DNA of 64,000 nucleotides from Mantis religiosa (Eukaryota; Arthropoda; Insecta; Mantodea; Mantidae). A program made the translations under genes and the position numbers. Below the pieces are notes generated by a model. The model saw only the letters and a list, made by a program, of their open reading frames with translations. It was not told where the DNA came from and ran no database searches. Positions within the stretch are counted from its first letter, which is position 1; the number at the start of each line of letters is the position of its first letter. Shown in pieces: positions 13,118-24,995 of the stretch. The stretch spans positions 260,173,637-260,237,636 of the forward strand of contig CM060947.1 in the NCBI GenBank assembly GCA_030765055.1, in the 5' to 3' direction.

Positions 13118-15640
13118 TTTTAAACATTTGACTATCACTTAAAGTCTACTGTATCCCCTTGTAACTACAATAAGATAATGCTTATCTTGAGGTAGATAGA
13201 GCAATAAGTGTTTGTACAAGAGTAGAGAAAGTCATGTATATAAAACATTTGACTATCACTTAAAGTCTACTGTATTCCCTTGTAACTACAATAAGATAAT
13301 GTTTATCTTGAAGTAGATAGAGCAGTAAGTGTTTGTACAAGAGTAGAGAAAGTCATGTATATAAAACATTTGGCTAAAACTTAAAGTCCACTGTATTCCC
13401 TTGTAACTACAATAAGATAGTGTTTATCTTGAAGTAGATAGAGCAGTAAGTGTTTGTACAAGAGTAGAGAAAGTCATGTATATAAAACATTTGACTATAA
13501 CTTAAAGTCGACTGTATTCCCTTGTAACTACAATAAGATAATGTTTATCTTGAAGTAGATAGAGCAGTAAGTGTTTGTACAAGAGTAGAGAAAGTCATGT
13601 ATATAAATAATTTGGCTAAAACTTAAAGTCGACTGTATTCCCTTGTAACTACAATAAGATAATGTTTATCTTGAAGTAGATAGAGTAATAAGTGTTTGTA
13701 CAAGAGTAGAGAAAGTCATGTATATAAAACATTTGACTATCACTTAAAGTCTACTGTATTCCCTTGTAACTACAATAAGATAATGTTTATCTTGAAGTAG
13801 ATAGAGTAATAAGTGTTTGTACAAGAGTAGAGAAAGTCATGTATATAAAACATTTGACTATCACTTAAAGTCTACTGTATTCCCTTGTAACTACAATAAG
13901 ATAATGTTTATCTTGAAGTAGATAGAGTAATAAGTGTTTGTACAAGAGTAGAGAAAGTCATGTATATAAAACATTTGACTATCACTTAAAGTCTACTGTA
14001 TTCCCTTGTAACTACAATAAGATAGTGTTTATCTTGAAGTAGATAGAGCAATAAGTGTTTGTACAAGAGTAGAGAAAGTCATGTATATAAAACATTTGAC
14101 TATCACTTAAAGTCTACTGTATTCCCTTGTAACTACAATAAGATAATGTTTATCTTGAAGTAGATAGAGCAAAAAGTGTTTGTACAAGAGTAGAGACAGT
14201 CATGTATATAAAACATTTGACTATCACTTAAAGTCTACTGTATTCCCTTGTAACTACAATAAGATAATGTTTATCTTGAAGTAGATAGAGCAATAAGTGT
14301 TTGTACAAGAGTAGAGAAAGTCATGTATATAAAACATTTGACTATCACTTAAAGTCTACTGTATTCCCTTGTAACTACAATAAGATAATGTTTATCTTGA
14401 AGTAGATAGAGCAATAAGTGTTTGTACAAGAGTAGAGAAAGTCATGTATATAAATCATTTGGCTATCACTTAAAGTCTACTGTATTCCCTTGTAACTACA
14501 ATAAGATAATGTTTATCTTGAAGTAGATAGAGCAATAAGTGTTTGTACAAGAGTAGAGAAAGTCATGTATATAAAACATTTGACTATCACTTAAAGTCTA
14601 CTGTATTCCCTTGTAACTACAATAAGATAATGCTTATCTTGAAGTACATATAGCAATAAGTGTTTGTACAAGAGTAGAGAAAGTTATGTATATAAGACAT
14701 TTGACTATCACTTAAAGTCTACTGTATTCCCTTGTAACTACAATAAGATAATATTTATCTTGAAGTAGATAGAGCAATAAGTGTTTGTACAAGAGTAGAC
14801 AAAGTTATGTATATAAAACATTTGACTATCACTTAAAGTCTACTGTATTCCCTTGTAACTACAATAAGATAATGTTTATCTTGAAGTAGATAGAGTAATA
14901 AGTGTTTGTACAAGAGTAGAGAAAGTCATATATATAAAACATTTGACTATCACTTAAAGTCTACTGTATTCTCTTGTAACTACAATAAGATAATGTTTAT
15001 CTTGAAGTGGATAGAGCAATAAGTGTTTTCACAAGAGTAGAGAAAGTCATGTATATAAAACATTTGACTATCACTTAAAGTCTACTGTATTCCCTTGTAA
15101 CTACAATAAGATAATGCTTATCTTGAAGTACATATAGCAATAAGTGTTTGTACAAGAGTAGAGAAAGTTATGTATATAAGACATTTGACTATCACTTAAA
15201 GTCTACTGTATTCCCTTGTAACTACAATAAGATAATATTTATCTTGAAGTAGATAGAGCAATAAGTGTTTGTACAAGAGTAGACAAAGTTATGTATATAA
15301 AACACTTGACTATCTCTTAAAGTCTACTGTATTCCCTTGTAACTACAATAAGATAATGTTTATCTTGAAGTAGATAGAGTAATAAGTGTTTGTACAAGAG
15401 TAGAGAAAGTCATATATATAAAACATTTGACTATCACTTAAAGTCTACTGTATTCTCTTGTAACTACAATAAGATAATGTTTATCTTGAAGTGGATAGAG
15501 CAATAAGTGTGTGTACAAGAGTAGAGAAAGTCGTGTATATAAAACATTTGACTATCACTTAAAGTCTACTGTGGTCCCTTATAACTACAATAAGATAATG
15601 TTTATTTAGAAGTAAATAGAGCAATAAGTGTTTGTATATA
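13118..15640 (+). repeat. 121-bp satellite array, about 21 copies
   Basis: Monomers repeat every 121 bases (for example 13246, 13367, 13488) and are highly similar. Each carries the perfect hairpin AAGATAA-tgt-TTATCTT and a TATA-like 'gtatataaaac'. A four-monomer block with 'gcttatcttgaagtacat' occurs twice, 484 bases apart, near 14633 and 15117. No protein is encoded. Other arrays lie at 21236 and 61709, with a solo unit at 57416. Confidence 0.95.
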
Positions 15641-16084
15641 ACATAATTACATTAATTGATAATTACTTAAAAACTAAACGTTTTAACCCTTTTTCAGATA
15701 AATTTTCTGTCTTCAATAGTTTCAATAGTTCCAATATTTTTTAATAGATTAATATATATATATATATATATACTCCTCAATAAAGATGAATTTAATAAAC
15801 AATATAAGCAAATTCTTAAGAGTGCTTTAATTAAAAGTTTTAATAAATAGTTTAGAAATAAAAAAAATGTAAAATTCCATTATCGACTGCCAATGATATC
15901 TCTACCCTTTGAAAAATAAAAGACAGTTATAATTCAAAAAAATTACTTACCAGCCTTGCGTTAATAAACATGTTCAAACATTTTTTATAGTTTGGTACAA
16001 CTTTACTTCCTCAAAATAAATATAGTATGAAAATGTATTTCATTTCTCCCTAAAATATAAAATTCTTACAATAAAACATCTGCT
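15641..16084. other. AT-rich sequence with a short (AT)n run
   Basis: No gene seen. It holds a 22-bp AT dinucleotide run near 15750. Confidence 0.4.
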
Positions 16085-16235
16085 ATTTATCAGTATAATT
16101 GTTCCGATTGTGATAAAGTTTATCTTGGAAAGACAAAACGTAATTTAGAAGCCAGAACGGATGCAGTAACAGTAAATATAAACAGCCTGATAAATCGGCC
16201 ATAGCAGATACGTTTTGGTCATTTAACGATAAAAT
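16085..16235 (+). pseudogene. Penelope-like element endonuclease fragment (GIY-YIG)
   Basis: The plus strand reads 'IYQYNCSDCDKVYLGKTKRN' and, after a frameshift, 'QPDKSAIADTFWSFND'. Both match the GIY-YIG domain at the C-terminus of Penelope-like reverse transcriptases: a Cys pair, Y-x-G-x-T, then K-S-A-x-A. The rest of the element is not recognisable next to it. Confidence 0.7.
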
Positions 16236-16567
16236 AAATCCAGTAGTTAAATTATTAAACCAATTAAATGGTGCGATATATTTGGTTTGGTAAAATAAAT
16301 TCATTTTAAAATACAAACATCGGGTAATGAATTTTGAAATACCTGCAGTCGATTCTGTTACCAAATTTGTTTTATTTTCAGATTTTGGAAGTACTTACAG
16401 AAACATATGAGCATCTAGCTTTCATAAGGATGGCGACAGTTTTGTTTCCGGCTGAAGACTTGTATAAGTTTACATGAAGTCAAAATCCCGGAGAATTTAT
16501 AATAATTATCATCATTATTTATAAGATAAGTGAAGTTTAAAATTACACATTATTATATTTGTATGTA

Positions 16568-18285
16568 CAGACGTGTGCAAATTATTAGCAATTTTGTTTT
16601 GAATGCTTCCAATTCTAGTTCAATAGTCCTTACATGCCTCACATGACTTTATATAATTATTTTAAATGTTCCTGTGGCTAATACATATTACTTCTAAAAT
16701 CTGACATGCTATTTTGCAGATATTTATGGCTATCTTGGTTTATTTTTCATCTTTAGAATGTTTATGCTCATTTTTTTCCAATTCCTTCACTGCACAGTGA
16801 AAGGTAAATTCCTTTCTTCTGCCCAGTAGCTCATTTTCACTTTCTGTATTGTTCTTTGGTACCTAATGGCACTCCAGGTAAGTCATCCCCTGGCAGGTAG
16901 ATCCTTTCCTGGGCATTTTGAGGGTGGGAGATGAGGACAGCAAAGGTTACTCTCACATTTGCTACGAAACCTTGCTGTTAGGAAGATGGGTAAGATCCAA
17001 GATATCACACCACGCAAAAGAGCTCAAATTCAAGTGTTATTAATTGCTGGAGAACGAAATAAGCAAAATAGTAGGCGTAACTGCAAGTTATGTGACAAGG
17101 TTTGCATGTAAGCTGAATGAAAACAAAGCGACTTCATCACAAAGAGTGGGAAAATGTGGCAGAAAACGAGTGTTAACTTCAAGTATGAAACGTGTATTGG
17201 TCAGAGAACAGCTTAAAAATCGAAGCATGACTTCTACACTACTTCAGGCCGTTGTACTAGAACATGGGTGTGCAGTTTCATCAAGCACAGTGCGACGAAG
17301 ACTTTTTGAAGCCGGTTTGAAGGCAAGAAGGCCTCGCAAAAAACAAAAACTAACGCCCATGATGATGAAAAAACGTCTTGATTGGGCAAAAACATTAAAG
17401 GACTGGACATCTGAAGACTGGGCAAAGTTATGCAAAGTATTCAAATTTATAAAAATAGTTTATAGATTGTTTTATTTTCAGAAATTCATTTTGGACATTC
17501 AAAATAATTTTGCTATCTTTTTCTCCGAATGATTTTTATTTTTTATTCCAAGGATTGTAGCCAAACATTTTGTTTCCAAATTGTGTTCAGTGATGAAACA
17601 ATGGTTTCAATAGTTGAAGAAAGCCCACAGTACGTCAGAAGGAGGCCAGGAGAAGCATTTAAAAAGGAATGTGTGGTGCAGAATGTGAAGCATCCAACAA
17701 AAGTGATGATATGGAGTGGAATTTCTACTTATGGGGTGGGGAAAATTCACATTGTAGAGGGAACCATGAATGCTAAACAATATTCAGAAGTGGTAAAAAA
17801 AGTGCATTAGGCCTATGATGAATGAGTGGTTTCCATCAGGAAATGGAATATTCATGCAAAATGGTGCCCCAAGCCACAAAGCAAAGTGTGTAATGAATAT
17901 TTTTGATGAACATGGCATATCTATTTTGGATTGGCCTGGTAATAGCCCAGATATGAACCGCATTGAGTCTGTGTGGAGTGTCTTGAAAAAAAAAAAGTTA
18001 AAAGCTTTCACCCAACAACAAAGGAATCAATGCTGAATACAACTTTGTCAGTGTGGCAAAATGATGAAGAAATTCACAAAATGTGTAAGAGTTCAATAGA
18101 GGGCATGCCTGCAAGAATTTCTGCCCTAATAAATGCTAATGGGGGACATACTACATACTAGAATGGTAAAATAAATTATTAACATTATAAAAATGAGTAT
18201 TATTTTGTTAATAGCTGTACCAGATGGAATTTAAATAAAAGTACCAGCATAAAACTGAAAATTCCTAATAATTTGCACACGTCTG
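16568..18285 (+). mobile_element. Tc1-type transposon with complete ends
   Basis: About 1718 bases. The inverted termini match CAGACGTGTGCAAATTATTA and beyond, about 28 bases with one mismatch, with TA on both sides (16566-16567 and 18286-18287). One transposase gene occupies the plus strand and is broken. Confidence 0.95.
16986..18161 (+). pseudogene. Tc1 transposase (DD34E), multiply broken
   Basis: It starts 'MGKIQDITPRKRAQIQVLL' and frameshifts near 17050 into a paired helix-turn-helix region ('NEISKIVGVTASYVTRF', 'CAVSSSTVRRRLFEAGLKA'). About 160 unrelated bases (17418-17581) split W-A-K from V-F-S-D-E-T, which carries the first catalytic Asp. A shift near 17810 precedes 'GIFMQNGAPSHKAKCV': the second catalytic residue, normally Asp in Q-D-G-A, is Asn. 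The Glu lies in 'NSPDMNRIESVW', exactly 34 residues further on, as in Tc1. A final shift in an A run precedes the usual end, 'ARISALINANGGHT'. Confidence 0.9.
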
Positions 18286-18836
18286 TATTTGTTTGCTTCA
18301 CTGTTAATTGCTTCATATTTTACGTATTCAAGATGAGCATTTGTTATAGCTTTTATGAAAATGACTTAAACATATAGGTAGAATCTAAATCAAATCGTTG
18401 ACCGATCGGGGTAGAGATTGATCCACGACTATCCAAGGGAATACAGTTACAGTGCGAGATGCAATTGTGTGACCAGTAGCGAACATATGTCAGGTTTTGC
18501 AGCGGTTCTGCTCAGCGACGCAGTAATCCCGTACGCCATATGTACACAGAGAAAAAACAAAAAACGAACCTATTGCATTCATCCTATTCCTGCGCGTGCG
18601 CAGCTTTCAATAAGCGACGTACGACTGACGAAGACCAGAACAATTGCATGCAGATTTTATACTTATCAAAGTAAACGTTACAATAACCTAATTTCTAGTA
18701 CTAGTTATTCAAGACGTATTTTCTCGAAGAGTGAAAGGCTTGATAATATCCACGAGTATATAAATAAGTCTTGTACCATACAATGTTTTATCTAATACTT
18801 ATCCTATTTATTATTTTTTGTGTCAAATTCTAGGCT
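18286..18836. other. Intervening sequence, no gene seen
   Basis: It contains a 125-codon open frame with no recognisable motif and several CpG-containing stretches near 18590-18640. I cannot assign it. Confidence 0.35.
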
Positions 18837-19440
18837 TTGACACTGAAGCCCTTAGCTCTCTTGCTCTCCAATATTTCTGTGCAGTGGGTGCGGCAGGTAG
18901 TGCTTCACAGGTTAGAAGATGTTCTTCAGTCATTTCCTCTTCTTTGTTGTCAAATGCTAGGCTTTGGCAATGAAGCCATTAGCTCTCTTGCTCTCCAATA
19001 TTTCTGTGCAGTGGGTGCGGCAGGTAGTGCTTCACAGGTTAGAAGATGTTCTTCAGTCATTTCCTCTTCTTTGTTGTCAAATGCTAGACTTTGGCAATGA
19101 AGCCATTAGCTCTCTTGCTCTCCAATATTTCTGTGCAGTGGGTGCGGCAGGTAGTGCTTCACAGGTTAGAAGATGTTCTTCAGTCATTTCCTCTTCTTTG
19201 TTGTCAAATGCTAGACTTTGGCAATGAAGCCATTAGCTCTCTTGCTCTCCAATATTTCTGTGCAGTGGGTGCGGCAGGTAGTGCTTCACAGGTTAGAAGA
19301 TATTCTTCAGTCATTTCCTCTTCTTTGTTGTCAAATACTTGGCTTTGGCAATGTAGACATTAGCTCTCTTGCTCTCCAATATTTCTGTGTAATGGGTCCG
19401 GCAGGTAAGACTTCACAGGTTAAAATATGTTCTTTAGTCA
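18837..19440 (-). repeat. 127-bp tandem repeat of LINE C-terminal codons
   Basis: Units start at 18837, 18964, 19091, 19218 and about 19345, exactly 127 bases apart. On the minus strand each encodes 'EEEMTEEHLLTCEALPA', 'QKYWRARELMASLPKPSI' and a stop, the Cys/His knuckle and terminus that follow RNase H in the adjoining LINE. Since 127 is not a multiple of 3, each unit lies in a new frame. The innermost copy (19331-19440) is joined to the RNase H reading frame. Confidence 0.92.
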
Positions 19441-20330
19441 TTTCCTCTTCTTTGTTACACAGAGGACAATTTGGACATGTACAAACTCCTATTCTGTGTA
19501 AGTGTTTGGCCAAATAATCATGTTCCGTAAGTAATCTAAAATTTGCTACTGCAGATTTACTTTGGATTTCTGGAATAATTTCCAGATATTTAATTAAAAT
19601 GTTCCATTTTTTGTCTTTGGCTCTGTTAGATATTGATTGGTTTTGTTTGTTTTTATATTTTTTATGAATATTGATATGGATGTAAAGGGTAAGTTTTTAC
19701 TTTTGTTCTGAATTAAATTTCCACCTATTTGGCAAGAAAATCAGCTGATTCATTTCCAGCAATTCCATAATGTGCAGGTATCCACTGTAATATAATTCTT
19801 TTCTGTAGTTTTTGAAGTTGTTGGATCATTTTGTGACATTCTTTAATTTGGGTTGACCTCATTTTATATGAACTTATTGCACATAATGCTGCTTTAGAAT
19901 CAGAAGGTATAACAGCATTTTTAAATTTATCTATTCTGTATAGAAGGTGTTGGAGTGAAATATGAATAGCCGTTACTTCTGCACCAAAATTTGTTATGTG
20001 GTATCCTGCTGGTTGATAGAATGAGAACAGTGCACACTTAATTCTTGCTCCTGAGTTGCTGTCCAAGTTAGATCCATCTGTGTAGATATGTAACCATTCT
20101 TCAGGTGGGTATAAACGTTCACAGTTTCTAATGCTAGTGCTTTTAGTACAGGTTTGGAAGTTTCAGATTTTGTAAATATTTCTTTTAAATCTAATTGAAT
20201 ATTATTTGATTCAAAAGTCAGTGGGTTTTCTTTGATTCAAATGTTTTCTTAAAATTAGGAAGATTGAGATGGGTTTTAAATCCATAACTTTGTATAGGAA
20301 ACTTGTTTGTGTTTTAACTTACCCTAATTA
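19331..20330 (-). pseudogene. LINE ORF2 remnant: RNase H domain and terminal Cys/His motif
   Basis: Reading leftwards: 'EEWLHIYTDGSNLDSNSG' (the T-D-G-S start of RNase H with its first Asp), 'NFGAEVTAIHISLQHLL' (Glu), 'NAVIPSDSKAALCAIS' (second Asp), 'LQWIPAHYGIAGNESADFLA' (His and final Asp). All four RNase H landmark residues can be seen. A frameshifted stretch leads to 'CPNCPLCNKEEEMTKEHI' and L-T-C, the C-x-x-C-H-C knuckle of LINEs with RNase H. The reverse transcriptase part is missing, and stops and shifts separate the pieces. Confidence 0.88.
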
Positions 20331-20339
20331 TTAAAAACT

Positions 20340-21235
20340 TACTACTTTTAATTAAAATATAATAAAATAGTAAAATTATTTGTAATGTTATTTTCTGGAA
20401 TATAGAGTTATTTAGACCAAGGCCGGCTGCTAATATGAGACAATCGATGTTGGCTAGTCGTTTCTAGGTTAATTTGATTTTCATTTCAGAAAGCTACATT
20501 GACGAATGTATTGTCAGTAGAATGTGAACATATAGGAAAATATTTGTTAATTACTGAATGAATACAAGTTGTAGCTGTACATTTCAGTACTAAATGTAAA
20601 CATTACAATAAATGTTATATTTGAGATGTAGACCTGGTGATTGTATTTTATTGATACAGTAGTTAAAGTGAAAGTTTTATCTTTCCTTAATATTAAGATG
20701 CTACTTTAGCTTGTGAATTTAAATTATTGAATTGTGTTGTTAATTGTGCTACTACGAATTAAATTATTTTCTTAAGCCTTAAGTCATAAGTGTCAGCATC
20801 CATTTGGAATATGACTAAGAAGTGGCTTATATGCATCGGAAACACATATTCCTGTCGGTTCTTTGATGTTCAATTATTTCTTATAATAAATGATTCTTCT
20901 TTGTCTTTGGAAGCAATGATAAACAGTAATGCACTATCTAATGCAAGAACTCGTTTACAGATACATATGCATTCCACATTCAGAGCATAAAAATTAGATA
21001 TTGGCTTGTAGTCAAATGTTTAAAATCGGGTCTGTATATTAAGCTGTCATTAGGTAACATTTTATAAAGTCTCAACCCTCAAAATATTCCTTCTGATTTA
21101 ATAAATATTATGATTTATTTCCTCTTTTCATTTTCATAATTTTTACAAGGTTTTCGTGTCACATAATTTATTCTGAAACAAATGATGCCTTTTAAAGCAA
21201 CTTTTGTATTGGTGACAAAATGCACCAGAATATTG
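20340..21235. other. AT-rich sequence, no gene seen
   Basis: No recognisable coding, RNA or repeat signal between the LINE remnant and the 121-bp satellite. Confidence 0.4.
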
Positions 21236-22190
21236 AATAAGTCTATCACTTGAAATCTACTGTATTCCCTTGTAACTACAATAAGATAATGTTTATCTTG
21301 AAGTAGATAGAGCAATAAGTGTTTGTACAAGAGTAGAGAAAGTCATGCATATAAAACATTTGACTATCACTTAAAGTCTACTGTATTCCCTTGTAACTAA
21401 CAATAAGATAATGTTTACCTTGAAGTAGATAGAGCAATAAGCGTTTGTACAAGAGTAGAGAAAGTCATGTATATAAAACATTTGACTATCACTTAAAGTC
21501 TACTGTATTTCCTTGTAACTACAATAAGATAATGTTTATCTTGACGGAGATAGAGCAATAAGTGTTTGTACAAGAGTAGAGAAAGTCATGTATATAAAAC
21601 ATTTGACCATCACTTAAAGTATAGTGTATTCCCTTGTAATTACAATAAGATAATGTTTATCTTGAAGTAGATAGAGCAATAAGTGTTTATACAAAGGTAG
21701 AGAAAGTCATGTATATGAAACATTTGACTATCAATTAAAGTCTACTTGTAACTACAATAAGATTATGTTTATCTTGAAGTAGATAGAGCAATAAATGTTT
21801 GTACAAGGGTAGAGAAAGTCATGTATATAAAACATTTGACTATCACTTAAAGTCTACTGTATTCCCTTGTAACTACAATAAGATAATGTTTATCTTGACG
21901 GAGATAGAGCAATAAGTGTTTGTACAAGAGTAGAGAAAGTCATGTATATAAAACATTTGACCATCACTTAAAGTATACTGTATTCCCTTGTAACTACAAT
22001 AGGATAATGTTTATCTTGAAGTAGATAGAGCAATAAGTGTTTGTACAAGAGTAGAGAAAGTCATGTATATAAAACATTTGACTATCGCTTAAAGTCTACT
22101 GTATTCCCTTGTAACTACAATAAGATAACGTTTATCTTGAAGTAGATAGAGCAATAAGTGTTTGTACAAGATCAGAGAAAGTCATGTCAA
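21236..22190 (+). repeat. 121-bp satellite array, about 8 copies
   Basis: Same satellite and orientation as 13118-15640, but more diverged. One monomer near 21745 lacks about 11 bases, and two monomers share a 'cttgacggagatag' variant 363 bases (three monomers) apart. Confidence 0.93.
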
Positions 22191-22605
22191 TACAAAACAT
22201 CTGGCACACGTGTTTGTCACTGTTATTTATCTCCAGGTGATGTAGAAACCTTTTAAAAACATCTTTAACGTTTTGCAGTGAGCAGATAGCAAATACAAGA
22301 TTGTTTTTCAATCGAAGTTCTTGCACGAGGAATAGGAAGTCTGAGAAAAGTTAAGGGGTGGAAACAAATATTACTTTGGTGGTTTCTACACGCCCTGGGG
22401 GATTGTCACTCTGTCGGCTTCACCACTATAACGTCTACGTCGAACAACCTCCCTGGAGTGCTGCACCAGACGAAAATATGTAAGGTGAAGCGGTTATTAC
22501 CTCAGAGCAGTAGGAAAAAATATCATTTCTACCTTAGGCATTCACGAGATTAAGGATAGTAGAGCAGAGGTATGTTCAAATTCAAAACGGGATATTAGAT
22601 TAATC
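22191..22605. other. Intervening sequence, no gene seen
   Basis: Short frames only; nothing recognisable. Confidence 0.35.
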
Positions 22606-22805
22606 CTGCCCGCTTCTGTAGCATGGTAGTAGCGTGTCTGTCTAACTTTCAAGGAGCATGACTTCGAATCTCAAACACTGTGAAATATCTAGATAAGGCT
22701 TCTCCTTATCCAGTAAACCGAAAGTCTTGTAACTCTGAGCTCTATGTACCCTTTACTCATTTGAATGTAATTTCATTGATATTCCGATATGACTTAACGT
22801 TGTAG
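22606..22805 (+). mobile_element. SINE head at the start of a 108-bp array
   Basis: It reads 'gcccgcttctgtagcatgg', 'tagcgtgtctgtctaac' and a B-box-like 'gacttcgaatctc', then the SINE tail ending 'gatatgacttaacgttg'. The next tail follows with no break and repeats about 20 times. The SINE sense strand matches the array orientation. Confidence 0.88.
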
Positions 22806-24990
22806 GTTTTCTCTTATTCTGAAAGCTGAATGTCTGGTAACTCTAAGCTCTATGTACCCTGTACTTATTTGTACATCATTTCATTGAACGTCCGATATGA
22901 ATTATCGTTGGAGGTTTTCCCTTATTCTGAAATATGAATGTCTGGTAACTCCAAGCTCTGTGTACCCTGTACTTATTTGTACATCATTTCATTGAACGTC
23001 CGATATGAATTATCGTTGGAGGTTTTCCCTTATTCTGAAATATGAATGTATGGTAACTCCAAGCTCTGTGTACCCTGTACTTATTTGTACATCATTTCAT
23101 TGATCGTCCGATATGAATTATCGTTGGAGGTTTTCTCTTATCCTGAAACCGGAATGTCTGGTAACTCTAAGCTCTGTGTACCCTGTACTTATTTGAACAT
23201 CATTTCATTGATCGTCCGATATGAATTATCGTTGGAGGTTTTCTCTTATCCTGAAACCGGAATGTATGGTAACTCCAAGCTCTGTGTACCCTGTACTTAT
23301 TTGAACATCATTTCATTGATCGTCCGATATGAATTATCGTTGGAGGTTTTCTCTTATCCTGAAACCGGAATGTCTGGTAACTCTAAGCTCTGTGTACCCT
23401 GTACTTATTTGTACATCATTTCATTGAACGTCCGATATGAATTATCGTTGGAGGTTTTCCCTTATTCTGAAATATGAATGTCTGGTAACTCCAAGCTCTG
23501 TGTACCCTGTACTTATTTGTACATCATTTCATTGATCGTCCGATATGACTTAACGTTGGAGGTTTTCCCTTATTCTGAAAGATGAATGTCTGGTAACTCT
23601 AAGCTCTATGTACCCTGTACTTATTTGTACATCATTTCATTCATCGTCCGATATGACTTAACGTTGGAGGTTTTCCCTTATTCTGAAAGATGAATGTCTG
23701 GTAACTCCAAGCTCTATGTATCCTGTACTTATTTGTACATCATTTCATTCATCGTCCGATATGACTTAACGTTGGAGGTTTTCCCTTATTCTGAAAGATG
23801 AATGTCTGGTAACTCTAAGCTCTATGTACCCTGTACTTATTTGTACATCATTTCATTCATCGTCCGATATGACTTAACGTTGGAGGTTTTCCCTTATTCT
23901 GAAAGATGAATGTCTGGTAACTCCAAGCTCTATGTATCCTGTACTTATTTGTACATCATTTCATTCATCGTCCGATATGACTTAACGTTGGAGGTTTTCC
24001 CTTATTCTGAAAGATGAATGTCTGGTAACTCTAAGCTCTATGTATCCTGTACTTATTTGTACATCATTTCATTCATCGTCCGGTATGACTTAACGTTGGA
24101 GGTTTTCCCTTATTCTGAAAGATGAATGTCTGGTAACTCCAAGCTCTATGTATCCTGTACTTATTTGTACATCATTTCATTCATCGTCCGATATGAATTA
24201 TCATTGGAGGTCTTCCCTTACTCTGAAATATGAATGTCTGATAACTCCAAGCTCTATGTACCCTGTACTTATTTGAACATCATTTCATTGATCGTCCGAT
24301 ATGAATTATCATTGGAGGTCTTCCCTTACTCTGAAAGATGAATGTCTAGTAACTCCAAGCTCTATGTACCCTGTACTTATTTGTACATCATTTCATTCAT
24401 CGTGCGATATGAATTATCGTTGGAGGTTTTCTCTTATCCTGAAAGATGAATGTCTGATAACTCTAAGCTCTATGTATCCTGTACTTATTTGTACATCATT
24501 TCATTCATCGTCCGATATGACTTAACGTTGGAGGTTTTCTCTTATCCTGAAAGATGAATGTCTGATAACTCTAAGCTCTATGTACCCTGTACTTATTTGT
24601 ACATCATTTCATTCATCGTCCGATATGAATTATCGTTGGAGGTTTTCTCTTATCCTGAAAGATGAATGTCTGGTAACTCTAAGCTCTATGTACCCTGTAC
24701 TCATTTGAACATCATTTCATTCATCGTCTGATATGACTTAACGTTGGAAGCTTTCTCTTATCCTGAAAGATGATTGTCTGGTAACTCTAAGGCTCTATGT
24801 ATCCTGTACTCATTTGAACATCATTTCATTCATTGTCCGATATGACTTAACGTTGGAGGTTTTCCCTTATCCTGAAAGATGAATGTCTGGTAACTCTGAG
24901 CTCTATGTACCATGTACTCATTTAAACAGCATTTCTTTCATCGTCCGATATGACTTAACGATGGAGGTTTTCTCTTATGAAACCTTAAAA
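22806..24990 (+). repeat. 108-bp SINE-tail satellite array, sense orientation
   Basis: About 20 monomers. Between about 23570 and 24180 two monomer types alternate ('aactctaagc...gtaccctg' and 'aactccaagc...gtatcctg'), a 216-bp dimer period. Several short frames are artefacts of a stop-poor monomer. The array ends abruptly at 'ttttctcttatgaaacc', where the repeat at 24996 begins. Confidence 0.93.
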
Positions 24991-24995
24991 ACCTT

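Noticed and set aside
13118..15640. CRISPR-like array (regular repeats)
   Set aside because: Repeats are directly contiguous with no unique spacers, and the context is eukaryotic; it is a satellite.
18837..19517. Plus-strand frames of 87-99 codons
   Set aside because: Antisense shadows of the LINE C-terminal repeat, which reads correctly on the minus strand.
23046..23477. 143-codon repeat protein
   Set aside because: Lies entirely in the 108-bp satellite; the 36-residue period is just 108 divided by 3, so the frame stays open by arithmetic.
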